Assembly: GCF_007845645.1 (NCBI RefSeq)
Contig: NZ_VCQV01000005.1
Location: 124,001 to 188,000, forward strand
From: Leekyejoonella antrihumi
Lineage (GTDB): Bacteria > Actinomycetota > Actinomycetes > Actinomycetales > Dermatophilaceae
DNA: 64,000 bases
Direction: 5' to 3'
Shown here: positions 16,514 through 25,317 of the stretch, in pieces
Layout: each line of letters begins with the position of its first letter
How positions within the stretch are numbered: the stretch's first letter is position 1
Notes under the pieces: generated by a model
What the model saw: the letters and a program-made list of their open reading frames with translations, nothing else
What the model was told of the DNA's origin: nothing
Database searches by the model: none
Program-made: the position numbers and the translations under genes

Positions 16514-17667
16514 TCCAGCCGATAGCGCACGGTCTGCGGATGGATGTGCAGCTCGTCCGCAACCGCCGCACGCGATCCGAGGTGCAAGAGCCATGCGGTC
16601 AAGGTGTCCAGCAACCGGTCACGCGTCGCCTCGGGGAGGTCGTCCATCGGCGCCAGCACCCGTCGACGAAGCGCCTCGAGCACCTGCGGCTGACGGTGGA
16701 TCAACAGCACGTCGAGGTGGTCGTCGGCGAAGGTCACGTCGCCCTCGATGAGCCCGGCGCGCTTGAGTCGCAGCACGCTTCGCGCCACGCTGAAGCTGCC
16801 GCGCAGCCGCACGACCGGAACTGGCGGTCCCACCACGACGCCTTGGCCCTCCAGCACCCGGGCAAGCCGTGCGCGAACTCCGGCCACCCATGGCACGATC
16901 AGGCCGACCACACCCTCGACACGGACAAACAGCCACTCCGGGTCGCTGCGCATGCCGTGGCCCACATGATCGTCGCTCTCCAGGCCGACGATCACGAAGG
17001 CCGCCGACTCGGGCACCGCCCACGATGCGCGCTCCGCCGCCTGTTGGATGCTGAACGAGTCGGCCACGGTCGACATCAGCGCGCCGGTCAGCTCCGCGCG
17101 CGCACGCTGAGTGGCCATGGCGGAGTCCGACTGCTCACTCACGAAACCCCGGGACGTGCAGACGGAGATGTCGTGGACGAGCAGGAACAGCGTCTCGGCG
17201 AGATCACTCACGTGCTGGGTCCCCAGGCCCGCCGACATGGCCGCCCGCGCAATGTGGTCCCAGGCCACCTGGGCTCCACTCTGGTATGCCGTAAGCAGAC
17301 TTGTGAGGTCCTGCCCACGCAGGAAGTGCATACGACCGACCTGCTCAAACAGGTTGGCGATCATCGGATCCCGGTCGACCACGTCGGCCCCGTCGCCGCC
17401 TATGGGCACCAGGCGCTCGCCGCTGGGGGCGCCGGCCGCGGATGCGGGCATACCGGACAACAGGCGCGGGACCACCAGGTCGGCCGCCGAGGACAGCTGG
17501 TCCAGATGCTCCTCGATGTACTCCGCATAGTCCGGCCAGCTGCCGGCAAGAGCATCGCCCACGCGCACGAGCAGCTGCGGGAACCCCTCTACCAGCGCCG
17601 TTCTGAGCGCCTCGACGCCGACCCCCTCCGGTGCCCCGTCCGCAGCCGGCTGTTCGCGCATCGTCAC
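16405..17667 (-). CDS. PucR/CdaR-family transcriptional regulator
   Basis: A 420-residue regulator with a GGDEF-like central region and, at the C-terminus, the PucR helix-turn-helix: LLHLGSRAAVADELHIHPQTVRYRLDQL followed by FGDALDSPRERAKLFLVL. The N-terminal half is helical with no membrane segment. Starts at GTG 17667 or ATG 17661 fit the AGAGG upstream. It is divergent from the hopanoid operon across about 170 bp, which contains a GGTATACC palindrome at 17709-17716; control of the hopanoid genes is possible but unproven. Its 3' end overlaps the PAP2/DGAT gene by 109 bp on the other strand. Confidence 0.85.
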   Translation of the reverse strand: MTMREQPAADGAPEGVGVEALRTALVEGFPQLLVRVGDALAGSWPDYAEYIEEHLDQLSSAADLVVPRLLSGMPASAAGAPSGERLVPIGGDGADVVDRDPMIANLFEQVGRMHFLRGQDLTSLLTAYQSGAQVAWDHIARAAMSAGLGTQHVSDLAETLFLLVHDISVCTSRGFVSEQSDSAMATQRARAELTGALMSTVADSFSIQQAAERASWAVPESAAFVIVGLESDDHVGHGMRSDPEWLFVRVEGVVGLIVPWVAGVRARLARVLEGQGVVVGPPVPVVRLRGSFSVARSVLRLKRAGLIEGDVTFADDHLDVLLIHRQPQVLEALRRRVLAPMDDLPEATRDRLLDTLTAWLLHLGSRAAVADELHIHPQTVRYRLDQLREVFGDALDSPRERAKLFLVLAWGAPREFEEDG

Positions 17668-17836
17668 CGCACCTCTTCCTGGCCCGTCGACTCACAGAAA
17701 ACTCTCAGGTATACCGTCCGGTGACCGCGTACCTGCACCAGCACCTCTTGTCTATCACCAAGTGACAACCGATCGCAGTAATTGCCACACCTCTGAGTCG
17801 AGACTCTTGACGCCGCCTTCGAGCACGCTTGGAGGT

Positions 17837-18700
17837 ATGACAGCGACGTCGCCGGCAGCGGAGCTCGAGGGGCCGGCTCTGTACGACCCTCGCGAGCGGA
17901 CTGAGAACTTCCCGGTCGCGATGCGGTTGCTGCCACCCGCGGTTCGCCGGCAACTGCGACAGATCTACGTCGTCGCCCGGCACATCGACGACCTGGGCGA
18001 TGAGGCGCCGGGGGATCGCGGTCGCCTCCTCGCCGAGTTCCGGAAGGACCTGGACACCCTCTTCGACGGTGGCACACCACGCGACCCCTGCCTGCGTCAG
18101 TTCATACCGACCCCCCGCGCAGGTGACCTGCAGAGGGAGGCCCTCCAGCGGCTGGTTGACGCGAACCTGCAGGACCAGCAGGTGCACGAGTACGCCACCT
18201 TCGAGGACCTGCTGGGATACTGCCGACTGTCCGCCGACCCGATCGGTCGCATGGTGCTGGCGGCCTTCGGGCAGTCGACTACGGAGCGGCAGGAGCTCTC
18301 CGATCGGATCTGCAGCGCGCTTCAGGTGCTGGAGCACTGTCAGGACGTGGTGGAGGACTTCCACCAGGGCCGCCTCTACCTGCCGCAGGTCGACCTGTCC
18401 CATGCGGGATGCCCGAGCGCCGACATCCTGAATCCTCGCCAGGCGGGCGCCCTGCGCGCGGTGGTCCTCGTCCAGGTGCGGCGAGCACGACATCTGATGC
18501 AGACGGGGCAACCCCTGATCGGCGAGCTGCACGGGTGGGCCCGGATCGCCGTGGCCGGCTACCTGGCCGGCGGCATGGCAACGGCAGACGCCCTGGAGCA
18601 CGCCCGCGGTGACGTGACGCGGTCTACGCCGCGACCCCGACGGGTCGACCTACTGCGACACGTACTGGTGCTCCTGATGACCCGGCGGGGCTCCGCATGA
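17837..18700 (+). CDS. hpnC: Squalene synthase HpnC
   Basis: A 287-residue trans-isoprenyl diphosphate synthase of the squalene/phytoene synthase family. The two aspartate-rich motifs are RHIDDLGDE (about 45) and QDVVEDFHQGRLYLP (about 175). As first gene of the hopanoid operon and neighbour of hpnD and hpnE it is HpnC, which converts presqualene diphosphate to hydroxysqualene in the three-enzyme HpnCDE route from farnesyl diphosphate. The ATG at 17837 follows GGAGG by only one base, an abnormal spacing, and an in-frame GTG lies at 17762; the start is therefore less sure than the gene. It overlaps hpnD by ATGA. Confidence 0.93.
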   Translation: MTATSPAAELEGPALYDPRERTENFPVAMRLLPPAVRRQLRQIYVVARHIDDLGDEAPGDRGRLLAEFRKDLDTLFDGGTPRDPCLRQFIPTPRAGDLQREALQRLVDANLQDQQVHEYATFEDLLGYCRLSADPIGRMVLAAFGQSTTERQELSDRICSALQVLEHCQDVVEDFHQGRLYLPQVDLSHAGCPSADILNPRQAGALRAVVLVQVRRARHLMQTGQPLIGELHGWARIAVAGYLAGGMATADALEHARGDVTRSTPRPRRVDLLRHVLVLLMTRRGSA

Positions 18701-19560
18701 GCACCACGACGACCGAGCAGGCCTACCTGACGTGCGAGAGCATCACGCGCAGCGAGGCGAAGAACTTCTATTACGGCATCCGCCTGCTGCCCTCGACCAA
18801 ACGTGCGGCCCTCTGCTCCCTGTATGCGCTGGCCCGTCGCATCGACGACATCGGTGACTGTGACGCACCGGTCGCCCAGCGTGCCGATCGGCTGGCCTCC
18901 CTGCGCAAGTCCCTCGCCGACATCGACAACGCGACCGAACCGGTGCTTGCGGCGGTTGCTCAGACGGCGCGCGACTTCCCCGTCCCCCTCGATGCGTTCT
19001 ACGAGCTCGTCGACGGGGTCGAGATGGATCTCGCGGGAGTTCGATACGACGACTTTCACGACCTCACGATCTACTGCCGGCGGGTGGCCGGGTCCGTCGG
19101 CCGTCTGTGCCTTGCCATCTTCGGCACCGGGTCCGACCCGCGCGCACCGCGCTTCGCCGACCAGCTGGGAATAGCACTGCAGCAGACAAACATCCTGCGC
19201 GACATCCGCGAGGACCTGCTCGTGGGTCGTGTGTACCTGCCGGCCCGTGAGCTCGAGCAGTTCGGCGTCACCCTCGAGCTGGACGAGCGCGGCTCCCTCA
19301 GCGATCCGGAGGCACACCTCGCCGGCTACATCGACTTCGCCGCGGCCCGCGCGGAACAGTGGTACGACCTCGGAATGCGGCTGCTACCGGAGCTGGACGG
19401 CCGCAGCGCCGCCTGCTGCGCCGCCATGGCCGGCATCTACCATCATCTGCTGCAACGCATTCGGCAGCACCCCACCTCGGTCTACGACCACCGTGTCTCG
19501 CTGCCGACCTGGGAAAAGGGGCGCGTCGCCGTGGCCGCGCTGAGCAGGACCGTGATCTGA
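18697..19560 (+). CDS. hpnD: Presqualene diphosphate synthase HpnD
   Basis: A 287-residue homologue of hpnC with motifs RRIDDIGD (about 48) and ILRDIREDLLVGRVYLP (about 168), the latter the typical HpnD signature. It condenses two farnesyl diphosphates to presqualene diphosphate. It overlaps hpnC (ATGA) and is followed one base later by hpnE, so all three are translated as a set. The FYYGIRLLP segment in the N-terminus is characteristic of the family. Confidence 0.95.
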   Translation: MSTTTTEQAYLTCESITRSEAKNFYYGIRLLPSTKRAALCSLYALARRIDDIGDCDAPVAQRADRLASLRKSLADIDNATEPVLAAVAQTARDFPVPLDAFYELVDGVEMDLAGVRYDDFHDLTIYCRRVAGSVGRLCLAIFGTGSDPRAPRFADQLGIALQQTNILRDIREDLLVGRVYLPARELEQFGVTLELDERGSLSDPEAHLAGYIDFAAARAEQWYDLGMRLLPELDGRSAACCAAMAGIYHHLLQRIRQHPTSVYDHRVSLPTWEKGRVAVAALSRTVI

Positions 19561-19561
19561 C

Positions 19562-20908
19562 ATGGCAACCGTCGGTGTGATCGGAGGGGGGCTCGCCGGT
19601 ATCACCGCTGCGCTCGACCTCGCCGACGCGGGCCACCACGTCATACTGCTTGAATCCCGGTCACGGCTCGGCGGACTCACCAACTCCTTCCAGCGAGAGG
19701 GTCTCTGGGTCGACAACGGCCAGCATGTGTTCCTTCGCTGCTGCACCAGCTATCGGCAGCTCCTCGAGCGGCTCGGCGTGGAGCATCAGGTCCAGCTGCA
19801 ACCACAGCTGACGATCACGATGCGCAGCGGTTCGAGTGGCCGGGGCACCCGCATTCACCGCACGTCGCTGCCGTCTCCCCTCCATCTAGGGGGAGCACTC
19901 CTCGCACACCGATGGATCCCCTTACGCGAACGGCTTCAGGCGGCACGCGTCGCCCTTGCCCTCGGCAGGGTAGACCGCGACGCCTCGGAGACCGATGACG
20001 TCAGCTTCGGCGACTGGTTGCGGCAGCAGGGTTGCAGCCCGCGCGCAGTCGAGACCCTTTGGGATCTCGTCGGCCTCGCAACGTTGAACGCCCATGCCGA
20101 TCAGGCCTCGCTGGCCCTCGCTGCGACGGTGTTCCAGCTCGGGCTGCTCGGCGACAAGGGTGGCGCCGACATCGGCTGGGCCACCGTGCCACTTCAGCAG
20201 CTGCACGGCGCTGCTGCCCTACGGGCCCTCGACGTAGCCGGGGCCGAGGTGTGCACGCGTTCCCGTGTGCGGGCAGTGACCCGCACCACGAGTGGGTGGC
20301 GCGTCGACCTGGATGACACCCACCGCACCTTCGATCGCCTCGTTGTGGCTGTCCCGCCGGACATTGCCGACGGGCTCGTCGGGTCCGCAGCGCTGCGAGT
20401 GCCGGCCGACTTCGTCAACCGACTCGGCCGCTCGCCCATCGTCAACCTCCATGTGGTCATCGACCGGCAGGTCATGAGTGAACCGTTCCTCGCCGCGGTC
20501 GACAGTCCGCTGCAGTGGCTCTTCGACCGGACCACATCCTCGGGACTCCCCTGCGGGCAGTATCTCGTGGCCAGCCTGTCCGCGGCGGACGACCTGATCG
20601 GCTGCACCGTCGCCGAGCTGCGGACGACGCTCCTGCCCGAGTTCGTGCGCATACTCCCCCGTATGACGGATGCCACGGTCCAGGACTTCTTCGTCACCCG
20701 GGAGCCACACGCGACGTTCCGGCCCGCCCCAGGAACCGCACTGTCCCGGCCCGCAGCCCGAACTGCTTTGCCCGGCCTCGCAGTCGCCGGCGCGTGGACC
20801 GCGACGGGCTGGCCGGCAACGATGGAGGGTGCTGTGCGCAGCGGCCATGCGGCGGCGAGCGCACTGCAGGAACACACGCCGGCGCGACGAGACGAGGTGG
20901 CAGCATGA
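19562..20908 (+). CDS. hpnE: Hydroxysqualene dehydroxylase HpnE (FAD-dependent)
   Basis: A 448-residue amine-oxidase/desaturase-fold flavoprotein. The dinucleotide site VGVIGGGLAGITAALDLA lies at residues 4-21, followed by LLESRSRLGGLTNSF, and the C-terminal FAD segment is PGLAVAGAWTATGWPATMEGAVRSG. HpnE reduces hydroxysqualene to squalene, the last step before cyclisation. It overlaps the polyprenyl synthase gene by ATGA. Confidence 0.94.
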   Translation: MATVGVIGGGLAGITAALDLADAGHHVILLESRSRLGGLTNSFQREGLWVDNGQHVFLRCCTSYRQLLERLGVEHQVQLQPQLTITMRSGSSGRGTRIHRTSLPSPLHLGGALLAHRWIPLRERLQAARVALALGRVDRDASETDDVSFGDWLRQQGCSPRAVETLWDLVGLATLNAHADQASLALAATVFQLGLLGDKGGADIGWATVPLQQLHGAAALRALDVAGAEVCTRSRVRAVTRTTSGWRVDLDDTHRTFDRLVVAVPPDIADGLVGSAALRVPADFVNRLGRSPIVNLHVVIDRQVMSEPFLAAVDSPLQWLFDRTTSSGLPCGQYLVASLSAADDLIGCTVAELRTTLLPEFVRILPRMTDATVQDFFVTREPHATFRPAPGTALSRPAARTALPGLAVAGAWTATGWPATMEGAVRSGHAAASALQEHTPARRDEVAA

Positions 20909-21915
20909 ACGGACCGGACCGGGCGCTCGACGAGACCAGATCTCTGGTCGTACCGGCACTACGGAAGGCCGTCGACCGGCTGGACCCCCAGTTGCGGAAG
21001 GTCGTCGCGTATCACCTGGGATGGGTCGACGAGCATGGTGATCCGACCGTCGAGGACGGCGGCAAGGCGGTCCGACCGACGCTGGCGCTCGCCGGAGCGC
21101 GAGCCGTCGGGGCAGATCCGTCGGCCGTTGTGGCCGGGGCGGTCGCGGTCGAGCTCGTGCACAACTTCTCTCTCGTGCACGACGACATCATGGACCGAGA
21201 TGTGACCCGGAGGCACCGCCCCACGGTCTGGTCGATCTGGGGTGAGCCCACGGCGATCCTCGCCGGGGACGCGATGGCCTCTCTGGCACGCGAGGTCGTG
21301 CTGGAGGACACCGGCACCGGTGCCCCCCGGGCCGCCCTGATGTTGGAACGCGCGACCCGCACCCTCATCCATGGGCAGGTCCAGGACATGGAGTTCGAGG
21401 AACGCGGCACCGTTCCGCTGGCCGAGTGCGAAGCCATGTCGACACGCAAGACGTCGTCGCTCCTCGCGGCCAGCACCGTCATCGGCGCGCTGCTCGCCGA
21501 TGCCGACCGGGATCTGGTCCGGCCCCTGTGGTCCTATGGCATTCATGTCGGCCTGGCCTTCCAGCTGATCGATGACGTGCTCGGCATCTGGGGCGATCCC
21601 AAGGTCACCGGCAAGTCCAACCACTCGGATCTGCGCGCCAAGAAGAAGTCGCTTCCGATGACCTGGGCGCTCGAGCAGGGCAGCGCCGACGCCGATCGGC
21701 TGCGGGCCTGGTTGACGACCGGTGGCACAACCGAGAGCGAGATCGCCTCCGCGGTCGATGCACTCGATCGTCTGCGCGCGAAGGACTGGGCGGAGCATCG
21801 CGCCGCCGATCTGGTCGATGCAGCCAAGAACGACCTGGACGGCACCGCGCTCGTCCGCGATGCCGTCGACGAGCTGTGCGAGCTGGCCGACTTCATCTGC
21901 GCCAGGAAGGCCTGA
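20905..21915 (+). CDS. Polyprenyl diphosphate synthase (farnesyl/geranylgeranyl type)
   Basis: A 336-residue all-trans prenyl synthase. The first aspartate-rich motif is HDDIMD (about 92-97), the second is LIDDVLGIWGD (about 222). GGKAVRPTLAL is the usual substrate-binding loop. In this operon the likely product is farnesyl diphosphate for HpnC/D, although chain length cannot be fixed by eye; the residues before the first motif (LVHNFSLVHDD) are the short-chain type. The start ATG overlaps the hpnE stop and the gene ends 3 bp before shc. Confidence 0.92.
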   Translation: MNGPDRALDETRSLVVPALRKAVDRLDPQLRKVVAYHLGWVDEHGDPTVEDGGKAVRPTLALAGARAVGADPSAVVAGAVAVELVHNFSLVHDDIMDRDVTRRHRPTVWSIWGEPTAILAGDAMASLAREVVLEDTGTGAPRAALMLERATRTLIHGQVQDMEFEERGTVPLAECEAMSTRKTSSLLAASTVIGALLADADRDLVRPLWSYGIHVGLAFQLIDDVLGIWGDPKVTGKSNHSDLRAKKKSLPMTWALEQGSADADRLRAWLTTGGTTESEIASAVDALDRLRAKDWAEHRAADLVDAAKNDLDGTALVRDAVDELCELADFICARKA

Positions 21916-21918
21916 AAC

Positions 21919-23853
21919 ATGACAGATACCGCAACCGACACCTCGACGCACGCCTCTTCGGGCAGCGCCGCTCAGCACACGCTGAACGCCGCCCTCACCT
22001 ACCTTCGGTCTCTCCAGGACGAGGGCGGCTGGTGGAAGGGCGATCTCGAGACCAATGTGACGATGGATGCCGAGGACATGATGCTGCGGGAGTTCTTGCA
22101 CATCGCAACGGCAGAGACACGAGAGCAGAGCGCTCGCTGGATCCGGTCCCAGCAGCGAGACGACGGGACGTGGGCGACGTTCGCCGGCGGTCCCGGTGAC
22201 CTGTCGACGACGACCGAGGCGTGGGTCGCTCTGCGAATCGCCGGCGACAAGCCGGCCGCGGAGCACATGCGCCGCGCGGCGGACTTCGTCCAGCAGCAGG
22301 GCGGCGTCGAGCGATCACGAGTCTTCACCAGGATCTGGCTGGCGCTCTTCGGGCTCTGGGACTGGGACGACCTGCCCAACATGCCTCCCGAGCTGATGCT
22401 GCTGCCGAAGTGGTTCCCGCTCAACATCTACAACTGGGGATGCTGGGCACGCCAGACCATCGTCCCGTTGACCGTGGTCTGCACCCTGCGACCGCGACGA
22501 CCGCTCCCCTTCAAGATCGACGAGCTCCGCACTGGCGCAGCGGGGCCGGCCAAGCAGTCCTGGCGCAGCATCGGTGGCGCATTCCAGCGACTCGACGTCG
22601 CACTGCACGCCTACGCCAAGCATCCGCTGATGCCCGTGCGGCAGGGCGCCATGCGCCTGGCCGCCGAGTGGATCCTGGCACGGCAGGAGGCAGATGGCGG
22701 CTGGGGCGGGATCCAGCCGCCCTGGGTCTACTCCCTGCTCGCACTGCATCTCCTCGGATATCCACTCGACCATCCGGCGATGAAGGCCGGCGTCGAGGGG
22801 CTCGACGGCTTTGTGCTCACCAAGGAGACACCTGACGGCCCGATGCGTCAGCTGGAGGCCTGCCAGTCCCCCGTGTGGGACACCGCCCTGGCACTGAATG
22901 CCATGCTGGACTCCGGTGTGGACGCGGACGACCCGGCCATCCGCAAGGCGAGCGAGTGGCTCGTGGACGAGCAGATCACCGTCGACGGCGACTGGAGTGG
23001 GCGCACCCCGCACCTGCCGTCCGGAGGTTGGGCGTTCGAGTTCGCCAACGACAACTATCCAGACACCGACGACAGCGCCATCATTGTCATGGCGCTGCGC
23101 CGGGTCGGGAGCAACCGGCCGACACTGCTGCGAAAGGCCGTAGACCGCGGCATCGCCTGGACCGCCGGCATGCAGTCGCGGGACGGCGGCTGGGGCGCCT
23201 TCGACGCCAACAACACACACACCCTGGCCAATGAGCTGCCCTTCTGCGACTTCGGCGCCGTGATCGACCCACCATCGGCCGATGTCACCGCACACGTCGT
23301 GGAAATGCTCGCTGCAGAGGGCCGGGCCCGTGGTGAACGCTGCAAGCGCGGAGTGCGCTGGCTGCTCGAGCACCAGGAGGACGACGGCTCCTGGTTCGGA
23401 CGGTGGGGCGCAAACCACGTCTACGGCACCGGAGCGGTGGTGCCCGCCCTCATCGCCGCCGGAATACCCACCGATCACCAGGCCATCCGCGCGGCGGTGC
23501 GCTGGCTGGAGGCGCATCAGAACACCGACGGCGGCTGGGGCGAGGATCTGCGCTCCTACGATGCTCCCGCCTGGATAGGCCGTGGTGAATCGACCCCGTC
23601 CCAGACCGGCTGGGCGCTCATGGCGCTGGTGGCGGCCGGCGAGGGCTCTGCTGCACGTGCGGGGGAACTCACCGAAACCGCCGTTGAGCGTGGGATCGCC
23701 CATCTCGCGAACACCCAGCGAGAGGACGGCGGCTGGGACGAGCACCTGTTCACCGGCACCGGATTCCCCGGTGACTTCTACATCAGCTACCACCTCTACC
23801 GGCTGGTGTTCCCCATCTGGGCGCTCGGCCGCTACCTGCAAGGGGGCACGTGA
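21919..23853 (+). CDS. shc: Squalene-hopene cyclase
   Basis: A 644-residue class II triterpene cyclase. The protonating motif DTDD is at 382-385 inside NYPDTDDSAI, and several QW repeats (QEADGGWGGIQP, QSRDGGWGAFD, QNTDGGWGE, QREDGGWDE) are seen along the protein. The C-terminal GTGFPGDFYISYHLYRLVFP is family-typical. It cyclises squalene to hopene/hopanol at the inner membrane face. The stop overlaps the next gene (GTGATG), so it is coupled to the phosphorylase-IspH fusion. Confidence 0.97.
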   Translation: MTDTATDTSTHASSGSAAQHTLNAALTYLRSLQDEGGWWKGDLETNVTMDAEDMMLREFLHIATAETREQSARWIRSQQRDDGTWATFAGGPGDLSTTTEAWVALRIAGDKPAAEHMRRAADFVQQQGGVERSRVFTRIWLALFGLWDWDDLPNMPPELMLLPKWFPLNIYNWGCWARQTIVPLTVVCTLRPRRPLPFKIDELRTGAAGPAKQSWRSIGGAFQRLDVALHAYAKHPLMPVRQGAMRLAAEWILARQEADGGWGGIQPPWVYSLLALHLLGYPLDHPAMKAGVEGLDGFVLTKETPDGPMRQLEACQSPVWDTALALNAMLDSGVDADDPAIRKASEWLVDEQITVDGDWSGRTPHLPSGGWAFEFANDNYPDTDDSAIIVMALRRVGSNRPTLLRKAVDRGIAWTAGMQSRDGGWGAFDANNTHTLANELPFCDFGAVIDPPSADVTAHVVEMLAAEGRARGERCKRGVRWLLEHQEDDGSWFGRWGANHVYGTGAVVPALIAAGIPTDHQAIRAAVRWLEAHQNTDGGWGEDLRSYDAPAWIGRGESTPSQTGWALMALVAAGEGSAARAGELTETAVERGIAHLANTQREDGGWDEHLFTGTGFPGDFYISYHLYRLVFPIWALGRYLQGGT

Positions 23854-25316
23854 TGAGTGGAGCCATCTATACGCCGCTGCGGATCGAGCAACAAGCGCTG
23901 GCGCACCGACTCTCGGTGCCGGTGAACCTCGCCGGTCGGGGCCGGTCGACCCATGTCCTCGGCGGCCGCCCGACGCTGCTCGCCGGCGTCGCCGGCGGTC
24001 TGGCACCCGGCGTGCGGCCGGGCGACGTGGTGGTTGCCGACCGCGTGCGGCTGGGCGACACGGAGACGCTCTGCCCCGCCGCGCCCATGCTCGCCCGCGC
24101 CCTACGAGCCGCCGGCCTGACCGTCCATGTCGGCGCGATCGAGACCACGCCACGCGTCGTCGACGGCTCAGACCGGCTGGAGCTCGCGAGATCGGGCGCG
24201 CTCGCGGTGGACACGGAGTCCGGCTATGTCGCCACCCAGGTGCCGGACGGGCAGCTGGCAGTGGTCCGCACGATTGTCGACACCGCCGACAACCCGCTGC
24301 GCCGCGCCGGCACGCTGAGACGCGGGATACGCGCCCTGCACACGCTGTCCGCCACAGCGCCGACACTCGAGCAGTGGGCCGAGGCCGTCCTGGCCCGTGA
24401 CGTCTGCCTGGCCAGCCCTCGCTCGTTCTGCGCAGGCGTCGAACGGGCCATCGAGATCGTGGAGCGCGCCTTGCAGATGAATGGTGCACCCGTCTACGTG
24501 CGACGGCAGATCGTGCACAACACCCATGTCGTGTCACGCCTGGAACGGCTGGGTGCGGTGTTCGTCGAGGAGCTCGACGAGGTGCCCCGAGGATCCGTCG
24601 CAGTGCTCGCGGCGCACGGCGTGGCACCTTCGGTGCGCCGGCAGGCGAGTGAGCGCGAGCTTCAGGTCATCGATGCCACCTGCCCCCTGGTCGCGAAGGT
24701 GCACCACGAGGTGCAGCGGTATGCCTCGCGTGGCAACACGATCTTCCTCATCGGTCACGCGGAGCACGAGGAGGTCGTCGGCACACGTGGTGAGGCACCG
24801 GATCATGTTGTGGTCGTGGACAACCCGGAAGAGGCCGCGTTGGTCGAGGCACCCGACCCGGAGCACGTGTCCTACGTCATGCAGACGACCCTTGCGGTGT
24901 CCGAGGCCGAACGGTCCGCGGCGGTCCTGCGCGCCAGGTATCCGCTGCTGTCCGGCCCACGCCACGAGGACATCTGCTACGCCACGAGCAACCGACAGCA
25001 GGCGGTCGCCGAGGTCGCCGCTCAGTGCGATCTCGTGCTCGTCGTCGGGTCGGGCAACTCGTCCAACTCGCGCCGACTGGTCGAGGTGGCGCAAGCGGCC
25101 GGAGCCACGGCACATCTGGTCGACGACGTCGGCGCCGTCGATCTCGCGTGGCTGGCGCGGACCCGCAGAGTCGGTGTCACCGCCGGCGCATCCGCTCCGG
25201 CACACCTCGTCGAGGAGCTGTTGCAGTCGCTCTCCGCCTTGGGCGACCTGACCGTCGCCGAATCACCCGTCACCCAAGAGGATGTGCGGTTCTCACTTCC
25301 ACGGGAGGTCAGCTGA
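23853..25316 (+). CDS. ispH: Fusion: HpnG-type hopanoid phosphorylase + IspH (HMBPP reductase)
   Basis: A 487-residue protein joining two enzymes. Residues 1 to about 180 form a nucleoside-phosphorylase-like domain (PTLLAGVAGG, VDTESGYVA, VVRTIVDTADNPL), as in HpnG, which removes adenine from adenosylhopane. Residues about 183-487 are a complete IspH/LytB with the three iron-sulfur cysteines C193 (SFCAGVERAI), C277 (DATCPLV) and C375 (DICYATSNR) plus HEEVVGTRGE, giving IPP and DMAPP from HMBPP. ATG 23853 lies 6 bp after AGGGGG and overlaps the shc stop. In other actinobacteria these are separate genes of the same locus; no stop or frame change separates them here. See findings. Confidence 0.9.
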   Translation: MSGAIYTPLRIEQQALAHRLSVPVNLAGRGRSTHVLGGRPTLLAGVAGGLAPGVRPGDVVVADRVRLGDTETLCPAAPMLARALRAAGLTVHVGAIETTPRVVDGSDRLELARSGALAVDTESGYVATQVPDGQLAVVRTIVDTADNPLRRAGTLRRGIRALHTLSATAPTLEQWAEAVLARDVCLASPRSFCAGVERAIEIVERALQMNGAPVYVRRQIVHNTHVVSRLERLGAVFVEELDEVPRGSVAVLAAHGVAPSVRRQASERELQVIDATCPLVAKVHHEVQRYASRGNTIFLIGHAEHEEVVGTRGEAPDHVVVVDNPEEAALVEAPDPEHVSYVMQTTLAVSEAERSAAVLRARYPLLSGPRHEDICYATSNRQQAVAEVAAQCDLVLVVGSGNSSNSRRLVEVAQAAGATAHLVDDVGAVDLAWLARTRRVGVTAGASAPAHLVEELLQSLSALGDLTVAESPVTQEDVRFSLPREVS

Positions 25317-25317
25317 A

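Noticed and set aside
17705-17760. GGTATACC palindrome as a PucR operator controlling the hopanoid operon
   Set aside because: A single 8-bp palindrome is too little evidence; kept only as a remark under the pucR gene.
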